64,000 nt of DNA, taken from assembly GCF_003584135.1 (NCBI RefSeq), contig NZ_QXFI01000026.1:496001-560000 (forward strand). Direction: 5' to 3'. This document shows positions 10,440 through 20,157 of this stretch, piece after piece. How positions within the stretch are numbered: position 1 is the first letter of the stretch; every line of letters begins with the position of its first letter. A model generated the notes under the pieces. That model worked only from the letters and a program-made list of their open reading frames with translations. It did no database searches and was not told the DNA's origin. The stretch comes from Flagellimonas pelagia (lineage in GTDB: Bacteria; Bacteroidota; Bacteroidia; Flavobacteriales; Flavobacteriaceae). Position numbers and translations under genes: made by a program.

Positions 10440-11597
10440 ATGGCGTTCGATTTTTTGGTCCCTGTTTCGGACAAGGTATTGGCACATTCCGAATTGTTGC
10501 CACAACAGGCATTGGGCAAGAACATTTTTATGCACACAGAGAAAGACGGACTTCCCGTCTTTGCCCAGGCCGATGTCGCCATTTTTGGCGTTCTGGAATC
10601 CAGGAACGCTTTTGAAAAGAAGCCGGAGAAACTCGATTTGGATGAGGTGCGCATCCAATTGTACAAGCTCATGATGGGCAATTGGAACTCTACCATCATC
10701 GATATAGGGGATGTGGAGGAAGGTGATTCCGTAGAGGACACCTACTTTGTGGTAAAGGAAATCGTGGCCGGGCTTTTGGAAGAAAATATTATTCCGATAG
10801 TGATCGGTCTTACCCAAGACATTACGTATCCCACGTACAGGGCCTTTGATAAGATCAAGGATATGGTGAACCTGGTATCCATCGATAGCCGTTTTGATTT
10901 CGGGGAAGATGAGGAGCTGATATCGTCCCACTCCTATATGAGTAAGATCATTACCGATAAGCCCAACAATCTTTTCAACTTTTCCAATATCGGTTACCAG
11001 AGCTATTTCAATGCACAGGAAGAAATGGATCTTATGGAACGACTGTTCTTTGATGCATACCGTTTGGGAGAGATTGCCAACAACATAGGATTGGCCGAGC
11101 CTGTTTTGCGGAGCAGTGATATCGTAAGCTTGGACCTTAGGGCCATCAGGGCAGCTGAAATAGGAATGTCCAAGAACTTTTCCCCAAATGGTTTCACGGG
11201 AAGGGAGATATGTGCCATTGCCCGGTACGCTGGCATCAGCGATAGGGTTTCCCTTTTTGGTATCTACGAAGGGGAGAACTCATATCAAGCATTTCAAATG
11301 ATTGCCCAGATCATTTGGTATTTTATAGAAGGGCTGAGTTTCAGGATCAAGGAACAGCCCAGCTCCAAGAGCGAAGACTTCACAAAATTTACCGTGCCCA
11401 CCGATTCGGAAGAACTGGTATTCTACAAAAGCCATGTTACGGAACGCTGGTGGGTAGAGGTCCCATCAATTTTAGCTGAACATACTAAAACAAATTCGGT
11501 GGCGTTATTACCATGCACCGAAGAGGACTATTTGGATGCTTGCAACCAAATTATCCCAGAAAGGTGGTTCAAAGCCTATAGGAAAGGCTTTAACTGA
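10440..11597 (+). CDS. Arginase/formimidoylglutamase-fold protein, metal site degenerate
   Basis: A 385-residue ureohydrolase-fold protein. The strand order matches arginases, but the metal-ligand motifs are altered. The GGDHS segment reads IGLTQDIT, the DAHxD segment reads SIDSRFDFG, and the SxDxDxxDP segment reads SLDLRAIRAAEIG. Two or more manganese ligands, including the histidines, are therefore missing. Databases usually label this Bacteroidetes group formimidoylglutamase or arginase. It sits about 120 bp upstream of gldK, between topA and the gliding genes. I infer a non-catalytic or repurposed protein, not an amino-acid hydrolase. Confidence 0.8.
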   Translation: MAFDFLVPVSDKVLAHSELLPQQALGKNIFMHTEKDGLPVFAQADVAIFGVLESRNAFEKKPEKLDLDEVRIQLYKLMMGNWNSTIIDIGDVEEGDSVEDTYFVVKEIVAGLLEENIIPIVIGLTQDITYPTYRAFDKIKDMVNLVSIDSRFDFGEDEELISSHSYMSKIITDKPNNLFNFSNIGYQSYFNAQEEMDLMERLFFDAYRLGEIANNIGLAEPVLRSSDIVSLDLRAIRAAEIGMSKNFSPNGFTGREICAIARYAGISDRVSLFGIYEGENSYQAFQMIAQIIWYFIEGLSFRIKEQPSSKSEDFTKFTVPTDSEELVFYKSHVTERWWVEVPSILAEHTKTNSVALLPCTEEDYLDACNQIIPERWFKAYRKGFN

Positions 11598-11718
11598 ACA
11601 AATTAAAATTTTGAGCATTGGTTGTGTTTGCACAATAATTTATTCAAAAATCAGTTTTGAGAGTAATGAAAATGTGTTTCACAGTCTAAAATCTTGAATC
11701 GATAATTTAACCTAAAGT

Positions 11719-13092
11719 ATGAGAAAGCTATTCTTTTCATCTCTAGCACTTGTTTTTTTGCTAAGCAGTTGTGGCTCTAAATCAAGGTCAAAAGGTGAAC
11801 TAGTTGGGGTCAGTGGAAAACAATGGCATCCAGAAAAACCCTATGGGATGGAACTGATTCCCCGCGGCGCCTTTGTAATGGGTAAAGCTGAGGAGGATCA
11901 GGCGAAAGTATTGAACGCTCCGACAAGAACGGTAACCGTTCGTTCCTTTTATATGGACGATACGGAAATCACCAACAGCGAATACCGACAGTTTGTGGAG
12001 TGGGTAAAGGATTCCATTGTAAGGACCAGATTGGCCATCTTGGCCGATGAGCTTGGCATTGGACCGGAAGACGAAGGTATCGGGGAGTATGCTTTTAAGG
12101 ATACTGACACCACCGAGCTTTCCGCTTATGACAAATACATGCTCGACAACTACGCCGGACTTGGTGAAACAGGCTATGAAGGAAGGGCATTGAACAAGGA
12201 TGTGGATTTGATCTGGGATACTTCCGAATATCCAGATGAATACTATTCCGAAGTAATGGATTCCATTTATCTTCCTGAAGAAGAAAGTTATAATGGTCTA
12301 AGGTCCATTGATGTGACCAAACTGAAGTACAAGTATAACTGGATGGACATTGAGGCCGCTGCTAGGGCCAAGACCGGAAGAAGAAAAGATTTTATCAGAC
12401 ACGAAGAATTGGAGATCTATCCAGATACTACGGTTTGGATCAAGGATTTTGAATATTCCTATAACGAACCCATGCACAACGATTATTTTTGGCACGATGC
12501 CTACAGTGATTATCCTGTAGTGGGTGTAAACTGGATGCAGGCCAAGGCGTTCTGTAACTGGAGGACCAAATTCAAAAATGACGACCAAAAATCCCGTGGC
12601 AAACAGTTCGTGAACCAGTTCAGGTTGCCTACCGAAGCCGAATGGGAATATGCCGCAAGAGGTGGTATTGAAGGAGGAACGTATCCATGGGGGGGGCCAT
12701 ATGTGATCAGTGATACCGGTTGTTTTATGGCCAACTTTAAACCACAGCGTGGAGATTATGCCGCTGATGCGGCATTGTATACCGTGGAGGCAAAATCATT
12801 TGAGCCGAACGATTACAATTTGTACAATATGGCTGGAAACGTGTCGGAGTGGACAAGTTCAAGTTTTGACCAAAACGCATACGATTATCTTTCAACCATG
12901 AACCCCAACGTGGGATCGGGCCAGAACAAAAGAAAGGTGATACGCGGTGGATCTTGGAAGGATGTTGCTTATTTCCTTCAAGTGAGCACCAGGGACTATG
13001 AGTACCAAGATTCTGCAAGGAGCTACATCGGCTTCAGAACGGTACAGGATTATATGGGAGAGGAAGACTCGACCAAAGGAAAAGGATTATAA
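11719..13092 (+). CDS. gldK: Gliding motility / T9SS lipoprotein GldK
   Basis: A 457-residue outer-membrane lipoprotein of the type IX secretion and gliding machinery. The signal peptide has a lipobox at LLSSCGS (Cys18). The body is a formylglycine-generating-enzyme (SUMF1) fold: PRGAFVMGK near the start, YPVVGVNWMQAKAFCNWRT, RLPTEAEWEYAARGG, NMAGNVSEWTSSSF and IRGGSWKDVAYF. The fold is used structurally here; GldK forms a periplasmic ring with GldN. It is the first gene of the conserved gldKLMN cluster. Confidence 0.97.
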   Translation: MRKLFFSSLALVFLLSSCGSKSRSKGELVGVSGKQWHPEKPYGMELIPRGAFVMGKAEEDQAKVLNAPTRTVTVRSFYMDDTEITNSEYRQFVEWVKDSIVRTRLAILADELGIGPEDEGIGEYAFKDTDTTELSAYDKYMLDNYAGLGETGYEGRALNKDVDLIWDTSEYPDEYYSEVMDSIYLPEEESYNGLRSIDVTKLKYKYNWMDIEAAARAKTGRRKDFIRHEELEIYPDTTVWIKDFEYSYNEPMHNDYFWHDAYSDYPVVGVNWMQAKAFCNWRTKFKNDDQKSRGKQFVNQFRLPTEAEWEYAARGGIEGGTYPWGGPYVISDTGCFMANFKPQRGDYAADAALYTVEAKSFEPNDYNLYNMAGNVSEWTSSSFDQNAYDYLSTMNPNVGSGQNKRKVIRGGSWKDVAYFLQVSTRDYEYQDSARSYIGFRTVQDYMGEEDSTKGKGL

Positions 13093-13173
13093 AATAGAAT
13101 TCAACGAGAACATTATATAAATCAAAGTTTGTAACCAAATACTTATTTATATAACTTAATTAAAACTAGAATT

Positions 13174-13830
13174 ATGGCACAGTCAAAATCAACAAAAAAA
13201 TTGTTTAACATGGCCTACGGGCTTGGAGCATCGGTAGTAATTATTGGTGCATTGTTCAAGATCCTTCACTGGGAGTTTGGACCCCTTACAGGTGGACTTC
13301 TTCTTGCGGTTGGACTAATTACGGAAGCATTGATCTTCGCTATCAGTGCATTTGAACCAGTAGATGACGAATACGATTGGGCTTTGGTTTACCCAGAGTT
13401 GGCAGGTGGTCAACAAACCGCTAGCAAAAAGCAAGATGCCAAAGATGCCAAGGAAGCAGAAGGTATCCTTTCCAGAAAATTGGACGAATTGCTTAAAGAA
13501 GCCAACATCGATGCCAATCTATTCTCTAGCTTGGGTGAGAGCATCAAGAGTTTTGAAGGTGCCGCTAAAAATATCGCGCCTACTACAGATGCCATCCAAC
13601 ACACCAAAAAATACTCTGAAGAGTTGTCACACGCTGCCGCTCAAATGGAGTCTTTGAACAGCTTGTACAAAGTACAGTTGGAAAGCGCTAGCCGTCAAGC
13701 CTCTATCAACGAGGAAGTGGTACAGAATGCAGGTGCCTTGAAAGATCAAATGGAATCTTTGGCCACCAACCTATCTTCTTTGAACGGAGTTTACGGAGGT
13801 ATGCTTTCCGCCATGGGTGGTAGAAACTAA
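13174..13830 (+). CDS. gldL: Gliding motility / T9SS motor protein GldL
   Basis: A 218-residue inner-membrane subunit of the GldLM proton-driven motor that powers type IX secretion and gliding. Two transmembrane helices lie at about 13-31 and 38-60. They contain charged residues expected in the proton path, including the FKILHWEFG loop and Glu51 in LITEALIFAI, matching the essential membrane glutamate known in GldL. The rest is a cytoplasmic helical domain (about 85-218). It lies 81 bp after gldK and 65 bp before gldM. Confidence 0.97.
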   Translation: MAQSKSTKKLFNMAYGLGASVVIIGALFKILHWEFGPLTGGLLLAVGLITEALIFAISAFEPVDDEYDWALVYPELAGGQQTASKKQDAKDAKEAEGILSRKLDELLKEANIDANLFSSLGESIKSFEGAAKNIAPTTDAIQHTKKYSEELSHAAAQMESLNSLYKVQLESASRQASINEEVVQNAGALKDQMESLATNLSSLNGVYGGMLSAMGGRN

Positions 13831-13895
13831 TTAGAAGTTTTGATCAACAAAAGACAAACCCAAATCAAATTAATTTTAAAATCTAATTAGAAAAC

Positions 13896-15467
13896 ATGGC
13901 AGGAGGAAAACAAACACCACGTCAGAAGATGATCAACCTTATGTACTTGATCTTCATCGCGATGTTGGCCCTGAATATGAGCAAGGAAGTACTTGCGGCT
14001 TTCGGTCTTATGAACGAAAAGCTGGAGACTTCAAATACGAACATGGATGCAAACAACTCTGAATTTTTGGCCAGCTTGGGCACAAAGGCAGAGGAAAATG
14101 CGGAAGAGTACGGTGAACTTTACCAAGATGCTCAAAAGATCAAAGAACTTTCCGATACGTACTACAACTATTTGGAAGGATTGAAGAAAGCAATGACCAA
14201 GGATCTCGAAGATCCAAAAGATTATGTGGTCATGGACAAATCTGACTACTTGGACCAAAAATTCTTCCAAGGCGATAATTTAGGCCCTGAAGGAAAAGAG
14301 TTCATGAAGCAGATCAATGATTACCGTGAAGGTGTGATCAATACGTTGCCCGAAGATAAATTTACAGCTGTTAAGGAAGCTGTAAAGACTCGTTTTGCAA
14401 CTGGTGATGCCGACGGAAAAGTGAAGAAAAGGGATGGTACGCGTCAAGATTGGATCAACTATCATTATGAAGGGTTCCCATTGGTAGCCTCTTTGACCAA
14501 GTTGACCCAATTGCAATCCGATATTAAAACTACCGAACAAGAGGTATTGAAAAATCTTTTGGAAGGTAACCTGACGGCCGCTGTATCCCTTACAAACTTT
14601 GCAAGTACATTGTCCGCTCCAAAAACAGCATACTACACCGGTGAAAAATACGATGGTAAGATCATTGTTAGTAAGACTGACAAGACCTCTACTCCGGTAA
14701 AAGCTGAATTGACCTTGGATGGTAGACCATTGAAGGAAGGAACAGATTACGCTTTGGAAGCTGGTGGTATCAAAATGTTGATCAGTGCCGGTACCCCTGG
14801 TGACCACACCATCAAAGGAACCATGACCTACATGCAGGACGGTAACGAGGTGCCCGTGGAAGTGAATAACACTTTTGCCACCATCTCCATGCCTAATGCA
14901 GCGGTGATCTCTGCGGATAAGATGAATGTGGTATACCGTGGTGTGGCCAACCCAATGACCATCTCCATTCCTGGTATTCCTGATAACAAAGTAACTGCGT
15001 CTGCCGCTGGTTTGACCAGAAGAAGCGGAAGCAACTATATCATGAACCCAGGTACAGGTAGATCTGTGACCATTACCGCTTCTGGTACCTTGCCAGATGG
15101 TAAAGGTATCTCTACCAAATCTGAGTTCCGTATCAAGGATATTCCAAGACCTAGCGGTACCGTTCGTGGTGAGGCTGGTAGCATCAAAATGCCAAGGAAC
15201 AACCTTGAAATTGCCACTGTAAGTGCCATGTTGGAAGACTTCGATTTCGATTTGAACCTTGCCGTTAGCGAGTTCAAGTTCAAAGTTCCTGGTCAGCCTA
15301 CCGTAGTAGTTAGTGGAAACAAATTGGATGCAAGGGCCAAATCCGCTCTTAGGAGAGCCGGAAGGGGCGACGCCATCCAGATATTCGATATCCAAGCGTA
15401 TATCACCAATAACAAGAGCTACAAGTTGAAGAAAGTATCTCCTGTTATGGTTGAGCTTACAAACTAA
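13896..15467 (+). CDS. gldM: Gliding motility / T9SS motor protein GldM
   Basis: A 523-residue partner of GldL. One N-terminal transmembrane helix (MINLMYLIFIAMLALNMS, residues 12-29) is followed by a long periplasmic part: a helical first domain (to about 220), then Ig-like beta domains. These transmit motor motion from the inner membrane to the GldK/GldN ring. The start MAGGKQTPRQKMINLMYL is the family's typical N-terminus. The gene is embedded between gldL and gldN with short spacers. Confidence 0.97.
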   Translation: MAGGKQTPRQKMINLMYLIFIAMLALNMSKEVLAAFGLMNEKLETSNTNMDANNSEFLASLGTKAEENAEEYGELYQDAQKIKELSDTYYNYLEGLKKAMTKDLEDPKDYVVMDKSDYLDQKFFQGDNLGPEGKEFMKQINDYREGVINTLPEDKFTAVKEAVKTRFATGDADGKVKKRDGTRQDWINYHYEGFPLVASLTKLTQLQSDIKTTEQEVLKNLLEGNLTAAVSLTNFASTLSAPKTAYYTGEKYDGKIIVSKTDKTSTPVKAELTLDGRPLKEGTDYALEAGGIKMLISAGTPGDHTIKGTMTYMQDGNEVPVEVNNTFATISMPNAAVISADKMNVVYRGVANPMTISIPGIPDNKVTASAAGLTRRSGSNYIMNPGTGRSVTITASGTLPDGKGISTKSEFRIKDIPRPSGTVRGEAGSIKMPRNNLEIATVSAMLEDFDFDLNLAVSEFKFKVPGQPTVVVSGNKLDARAKSALRRAGRGDAIQIFDIQAYITNNKSYKLKKVSPVMVELTN

Positions 15468-15493
15468 TAAAGTATAAAAGTATACAAGTGATC

Positions 15494-16396
15494 ATGAATT
15501 GGAAAAATGCATTAATAATCGGATTGTTGGGCGTGTTGCCCGTATCAATGATGGGTCAGGCAAACATCTTGAATGCCAAGTTGCCCGGTGATATTGGCAA
15601 AAAGACCGAAGCTCAAATAGAGCAGGACGCCGATGAGCCCCTTAAGTACGGTTACGTGGATGATAGGGATATCCTTTGGTCCAAGACCGTTTGGGAGATT
15701 ATCGACCTGGACGAGCGTGTCAACTTTCCGCTGTACTACCCCACCGATACCATTGGTATCGGGGCAGACAGAAGGTCTTTGTACCACGTTCTGATGAAGA
15801 ACATCAGAAATGGAAAGCTCACAGAAGTCTATACGGATTCCTATTTTACCGAAAAAAGGAAACTGGAAGACCTTTCTGCGACCTTGAGCAAAATCGATAC
15901 CACGGACCTTGGTTACGAACAAATGAATGCCGGTGAACAAATTTCCCCTGAGTTTATCAACAAAAGGGATCTTACCGCTGCGGACATTGAGGAGTACCAC
16001 ATAAAAGGTATCTGGTATTTTGATAAGCGCCAGGGAGAGCTTAAATATCGTTTGTTGGGGATTGCACCCGTTGCTCCCGACGTGAACTTTATCGACGACG
16101 AGTCTGTAGATCCAAATTCTAACAAAGTTGAATTGTTCTGGGTATGGTTCCCTGCGGCCAGGCAAATTTTGCACGAGGCCAAGGTGTACAACCAGAGGAA
16201 CTCTGCAAGACCCCTTTCCTTTGACATGCTGTTGAACGCAAGACGCTTCAACGGGGTGATCTACAAAGAGGAAAACGTACATGAAGATCGTAAAATCGAC
16301 GATTACATTTTTGATAATGCATTGTTCCAATTGCTTGAGGCCCAAAGGATCAAAGAATCCATTAGGGATAGAGAGCAGGATATGTGGGCATATTAA
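15494..16396 (+). CDS. gldN: Gliding motility / T9SS protein GldN
   Basis: A 300-residue periplasmic protein that assembles with GldK beneath the outer membrane. I start it at the ATG giving MNWKNALIIGLLGVLPVSMMGQ, a Sec signal peptide ending at Gln22. An in-frame GTG two codons upstream is possible but unneeded. Typical GldN blocks are seen: DDRDILWSKTVWEIIDLDERVNFPLYYP near 53-80 and the conserved FDMLLNARRFNGVIYKEEN near 245. It closes the gldKLMN operon, before a strong terminator. Confidence 0.96.
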   Translation: MNWKNALIIGLLGVLPVSMMGQANILNAKLPGDIGKKTEAQIEQDADEPLKYGYVDDRDILWSKTVWEIIDLDERVNFPLYYPTDTIGIGADRRSLYHVLMKNIRNGKLTEVYTDSYFTEKRKLEDLSATLSKIDTTDLGYEQMNAGEQISPEFINKRDLTAADIEEYHIKGIWYFDKRQGELKYRLLGIAPVAPDVNFIDDESVDPNSNKVELFWVWFPAARQILHEAKVYNQRNSARPLSFDMLLNARRFNGVIYKEENVHEDRKIDDYIFDNALFQLLEAQRIKESIRDREQDMWAY

Positions 16397-16502
16397 TGAA
16401 GCTTGGGTTTTAAAGGACTTTAGGGCGAATAAAACCAATAGCTGAATTAATCCCGAAGTATTTCGGGACAACATAAAACAAATTTCCAATTCATTACAAA
16501 TT

Positions 16503-16532
16503 ACGCCGCACACTAGTGCGGCGTTTTTTTTG
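16503..16532 (+). terminator. Terminator of the gldKLMN operon
   Basis: Hairpin ACGCCGCAC/GTGCGGCGT with a short loop and eight T residues. About 40 bp upstream (16451-16468) is a smaller hairpin TCCCGAA/TTCGGGA with no T-run. Confidence 0.92.
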
Positions 16533-16587
16533 TAAAAATTTTCTTGACCCACGTGGTCAGCAAGGCACATATGGCTAATTTTGATCT

Positions 16588-17643
16588 ATGCTGGATTATA
16601 TAGTGGTAGGTATGGGATTGGCCGGGATTTCCTTTTGTGAAGTACTGGAAAGAGAAGGCAAAACCTTTAAGGTTATTGCGGATCGTTCGCAACAGGCATC
16701 CCAAGTGGCGGGCGGACTCTACAACCCCGTAATTTTGAAACGGTTCACGATGGCATGGAAGGCCAAGGACCAATTGGAGATGGCCAAACCCTTTTATGAA
16801 CGATTGGAGGAAAAATTGGAGGAAAAATTGGATCATCCCCTTCGTGTACTTCGCAAATTTGCCTCCATCGAGGAGCAGAACAGTTGGTTCGAGGCTGCCG
16901 ACCGTCCGGGATTGGACCGTTTTCTTTCTGCCCTTATCATTCCAAATCAAAATCCATCCATTGATGCCCCCTTTGGCTTTGGAGAGGTAAAACACACAGG
17001 AAGAATAGACACAGGGGCATTGGTGAAGGCTTATGGCGCCTATTTGGCAGATAAAGGCACCATCGATCACTCAACTTTTGATTTCTCCGCGCTGAATCAC
17101 TGTGAAGACCATATCGAATACCAAGGCATAAAGGCTAAACAGATTGTCTTTGCATGTGGATATGGCCTTACCAATGACCCCTATTTTGGATACCTTCCCT
17201 TGAACGGGACCAAAGGGGAACTTTTGGTCATCTCTGCGCCAGAATACCAAGAAGGGAATGTCATCAAATCGTCGGTCTTTACCATTCCAATGGGAGGGGC
17301 TAAATACTTGGTAGGGGCTACTTACAAATGGAAGGACAAGACCAATGAACCCACTGATGAATCCAAGAAGGAGCTTCTGGAAAAATTGGCCACCTTTTTA
17401 AAATGCGATTTTGATATTGTGGACCATGTCGCAGGCATTCGCCCTACGGTGGTGGATCGCAGGCCTTTGGTAGGCAGGCATCCCGAGCAGCACAATCTTT
17501 ATGTGTTGAACGGATTTGGTTCCAGAGGGGTGCTGATAGCTCCTTATGCCTCTGGACAATTGTTCAACTATATTGAAAAAGGAGTAGCACTCGACCCAGA
17601 AATCGATATTCAGCGCTTCACGAAAAAATACTACGGAAATTAA
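16588..17643 (+). CDS. FAD-dependent oxidoreductase (DAO family)
   Basis: A 351-residue flavoprotein of the D-amino-acid-oxidase/glycine-oxidase superfamily. The Rossmann FAD-binding motif is at the N-terminus (YIVVGMGLAGISF, GxGxxG at 8-13). The C-terminal region has the family's second FAD contact (GFGSRGVLIAPYASGQ) preceded by AGIRPTVVDRRPLVG. The substrate cannot be deduced; amine or amino-acid oxidation is the family norm. The stop overlaps the converging DUF983 gene by 4 bp. Confidence 0.85.
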   Translation: MLDYIVVGMGLAGISFCEVLEREGKTFKVIADRSQQASQVAGGLYNPVILKRFTMAWKAKDQLEMAKPFYERLEEKLEEKLDHPLRVLRKFASIEEQNSWFEAADRPGLDRFLSALIIPNQNPSIDAPFGFGEVKHTGRIDTGALVKAYGAYLADKGTIDHSTFDFSALNHCEDHIEYQGIKAKQIVFACGYGLTNDPYFGYLPLNGTKGELLVISAPEYQEGNVIKSSVFTIPMGGAKYLVGATYKWKDKTNEPTDESKKELLEKLATFLKCDFDIVDHVAGIRPTVVDRRPLVGRHPEQHNLYVLNGFGSRGVLIAPYASGQLFNYIEKGVALDPEIDIQRFTKKYYGN

Positions 17644-18047
17644 CCTTTTACAGGGTGATGGTGTTCCACGGCATGGGAATCATACTTGATAAAGAAATTG
17701 ATCCAAATGTTTCGGGACAATCTAATGATCAAAGGCATGAAAGCTACCAGAGTGGCCACAATGGAAATAAATGCGGTCTTCAAAGAAGTTCCGATAAAGA
17801 GAAAGGAAATCACAAAAGCGGCAACGGCAAAAGCAATACCCACAGCATAACTCACGTACATGGCACCGTAAAAGAAAGAAGGTTCGATCTTGTATTTCAA
17901 ACCACAGTGTGAACACCGCTCGTGCATTTTAAAAATTTGGGAAAGTGCATAGGGATTAGAGGTCTGATACATGCTTTCCTCATGGCACCTAGGGCAACTT
18001 CCTGTTAAAATGCTGTAGAGTTTGGTTCCTTTTTTTAACATTTGCAC
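17640..18047 (-). CDS. DUF983 family membrane protein
   Basis: A 135-residue protein with an N-terminal zinc-ribbon-like part (two CxxC pairs: Cys18/Cys21 and Cys45/Cys48). Two hydrophobic helices follow (about 58-82 and 88-110). Function unknown. It converges on the FAD oxidoreductase with a 4-bp overlap of the 3' ends. A minus-strand TACTTTTG (18066-18059) just upstream of the start is a plausible -7 element, implying a very short leader. Confidence 0.85.
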   Translation of the reverse strand: MQMLKKGTKLYSILTGSCPRCHEESMYQTSNPYALSQIFKMHERCSHCGLKYKIEPSFFYGAMYVSYAVGIAFAVAAFVISFLFIGTSLKTAFISIVATLVAFMPLIIRLSRNIWINFFIKYDSHAVEHHHPVKG

Positions 18048-18107
18048 CGATTTTTACGCAAAAGTAAAGATACTGCAAGTTTTGTTATGTAATTCAGGTC
18101 ACATAAA

Positions 18108-20021
18108 ATGCTAAATGTTCACAACCTTTCCGTAGCCTTTGGGGGCGAATACCTTTTTGAAGAAATCTCATTCCGTTTGAATGGGGGAGATAGGGTGGGT
18201 CTGATAGGGAAAAACGGGGCCGGTAAATCTACCATGCTCAAATTACTTTCCAAGGAAATGCGTCCTGATGAAGGCACCATTGCCATGGAAAAGGACATCA
18301 AGATAGGTTTCTTGAAGCAAGACATCGACTTTGAAGAAGGAAGGACGGTTCTGGAAGAATCGTACCAAGCTTTTGCCGAGATCAAGTCACTGGAACTGAA
18401 ATTGGACGAGATCAACACCGCTTTGGCAGAACGTACCGATTATGAAAGTGAAGGTTATCACCAATTGATGGTAGACCTGAACGACGTGACCCACCGTTAT
18501 GAGATCTTGGGCGGTTACAACTATCAAGGGGATACCGAAAAAGTGTTGTTGGGACTTGGTTTTAAAAGGGAGGATTTTGAAAAACTTACCGATACCTTTT
18601 CAGGTGGATGGCGAATGCGTATTGAATTGGCCAAACTCCTTTTGCAAAGCAATGATGTGTTGTTGCTCGATGAGCCTACCAACCACTTGGATATTGAATC
18701 CATCATTTGGTTGGAGCAGTTTCTGAACAATTACTCAGGAGCTGTGGTCATCGTTTCGCATGATAGAATGTTCCTGGACAATGTGACCAACCGCACCATA
18801 GAGATCTCTTTGGGTAGGATTTATGATTACAACAAACCTTACACCAAATTTTTGGAACTGAGAAAAGAAATCAAGGAGCAGCAACTCAGTGCCCAAAAGA
18901 ACCAGGAAAAGCAGATACAGCAGACCGAACGCTTGATTGAAAAGTTCAGGGCCAAGTCCAGTAAGGCTTCCATGGCTCAATCGCTCATTAAAAAGTTGGA
19001 CAAGTTGGAGCGTATTGAGGTGGATGAAGAAGATAGTAGTGTCATGACCGTTCGTTTTCCAGTGTCCGTAACCCCTGGAAAAGTGGTGGCGGAGGTGGAA
19101 AACCTCTCCAAGCATTATGGTTCCAAAAAAGTGTTGGAAGGAGTAGACCTGTTGGTAGAACGTGGCAGTAAGACTGCTTTTGTTGGCCAGAACGGACAGG
19201 GTAAGACTACTTTGGCCAAAATTATGGTCGGGGAACTAGACTACAAGGGTAACGTAAAGACAGGCCACAATGTGCAGCTGGGGTATTTTGCCCAAAATCA
19301 AGCAGAATATTTGGATGGCGATAAGACCATTCTTGATACCATGATCGATGCTGCCAATGAAAGTAATAGGAGCAAGGTCAGGGATATTTTAGGGTCTTTT
19401 TTGTTCCGTGGCGATGACGTGGAAAAATATGTAAAGGTCCTTTCCGGAGGGGAACGCAACCGATTGGCGTTGGCCAAAATGTTGTTGCAGCCCTTCAACG
19501 TATTGGTGATGGATGAGCCTACCAACCACTTGGACATCAAATCCAAAAATGTGTTGAAACAGGCCCTTCAAAACTTTGAAGGAACGTTAATTTTGGTATC
19601 CCACGACAGGGATTTTCTCCAAGGACTGACCGATCGGGTATACGAGTTCAAGGATGGGAACATTAAAGAGTATCTGGGTGATATCGATTTTTATCTGGAA
19701 CAACGAAAGGTCGATGACTTCAGAAAAATTGAAAAAGGGGAGAAGAAAGTAGAGGAAAAACTTCAATCGGAAACCAAAGAGAACGATTACCATACCCAAA
19801 AGAAACTGAAGTCCCTAAAGAACAGATTGAGCGGTGTGGAAAAAAGGATTTCCCAATTGGAAAAGGAAATAGCGGACATTGATCATGAACTACTCATGGA
19901 TTACGATACTACCATTGCCAAGCCTGGTTTTTTTGACAAATATCAGGGTAAAAAGAAGGAATTGGAGGCCTATATGGAAGATTGGGAAAGTATCTCCAAT
20001 GAACTGGAAGCCATAGAATAA
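18108..20021 (+). CDS. ABC-F family ATP-binding protein
   Basis: A 637-residue protein with two ABC ATPase domains and no membrane segment, so a ribosome-associated ABC-F factor rather than a transporter. First domain: Walker A IGKNGAGKST, signature FSGGWRMRIELAK, Walker B VLLLDEPTNHLD. Second domain: GQNGQGKTT, LSGGERNRLALAK, VLVMDEPTNHLD. The charged linker between them (about 240-305) is the P-site tRNA interaction motif. The C-terminal 90 residues form a coiled coil, as in Uup/YdiF types. The specific subfamily cannot be settled by eye. Confidence 0.95.
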   Translation: MLNVHNLSVAFGGEYLFEEISFRLNGGDRVGLIGKNGAGKSTMLKLLSKEMRPDEGTIAMEKDIKIGFLKQDIDFEEGRTVLEESYQAFAEIKSLELKLDEINTALAERTDYESEGYHQLMVDLNDVTHRYEILGGYNYQGDTEKVLLGLGFKREDFEKLTDTFSGGWRMRIELAKLLLQSNDVLLLDEPTNHLDIESIIWLEQFLNNYSGAVVIVSHDRMFLDNVTNRTIEISLGRIYDYNKPYTKFLELRKEIKEQQLSAQKNQEKQIQQTERLIEKFRAKSSKASMAQSLIKKLDKLERIEVDEEDSSVMTVRFPVSVTPGKVVAEVENLSKHYGSKKVLEGVDLLVERGSKTAFVGQNGQGKTTLAKIMVGELDYKGNVKTGHNVQLGYFAQNQAEYLDGDKTILDTMIDAANESNRSKVRDILGSFLFRGDDVEKYVKVLSGGERNRLALAKMLLQPFNVLVMDEPTNHLDIKSKNVLKQALQNFEGTLILVSHDRDFLQGLTDRVYEFKDGNIKEYLGDIDFYLEQRKVDDFRKIEKGEKKVEEKLQSETKENDYHTQKKLKSLKNRLSGVEKRISQLEKEIADIDHELLMDYDTTIAKPGFFDKYQGKKKELEAYMEDWESISNELEAIE

Positions 20022-20092
20022 TCAGCACTTTACTTATCTGACCACAGAATTTAACAACTTCACAACAAAATCCTGTCAGTTTGCCGATTTAA

Positions 20093-20124
20093 TTTGTAAG
20101 TTTTTTCATATTCTTATTACTTTG
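20093..20124 (+). promoter_or_regulatory. Putative promoter of the LRR gene
   Basis: A -33-type TTTG (20093-20096) and TTACTTTG (20117-20124, seven of eight matches to TAnnTTTG) are 20 bp apart, as in Bacteroidetes sigma-ABfr promoters. They lie 34 bp before the ATG. Confidence 0.45.
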
Positions 20125-20157
20125 TAGGTAAATTCCCTACAGATAAATAAGTATTAA

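Noticed and set aside
14280-15395. A 371-codon minus-strand ORF opposite gldM
   Set aside because: His- and Gly-rich low-quality translation exactly opposite a well-conserved gene; a codon-bias shadow.
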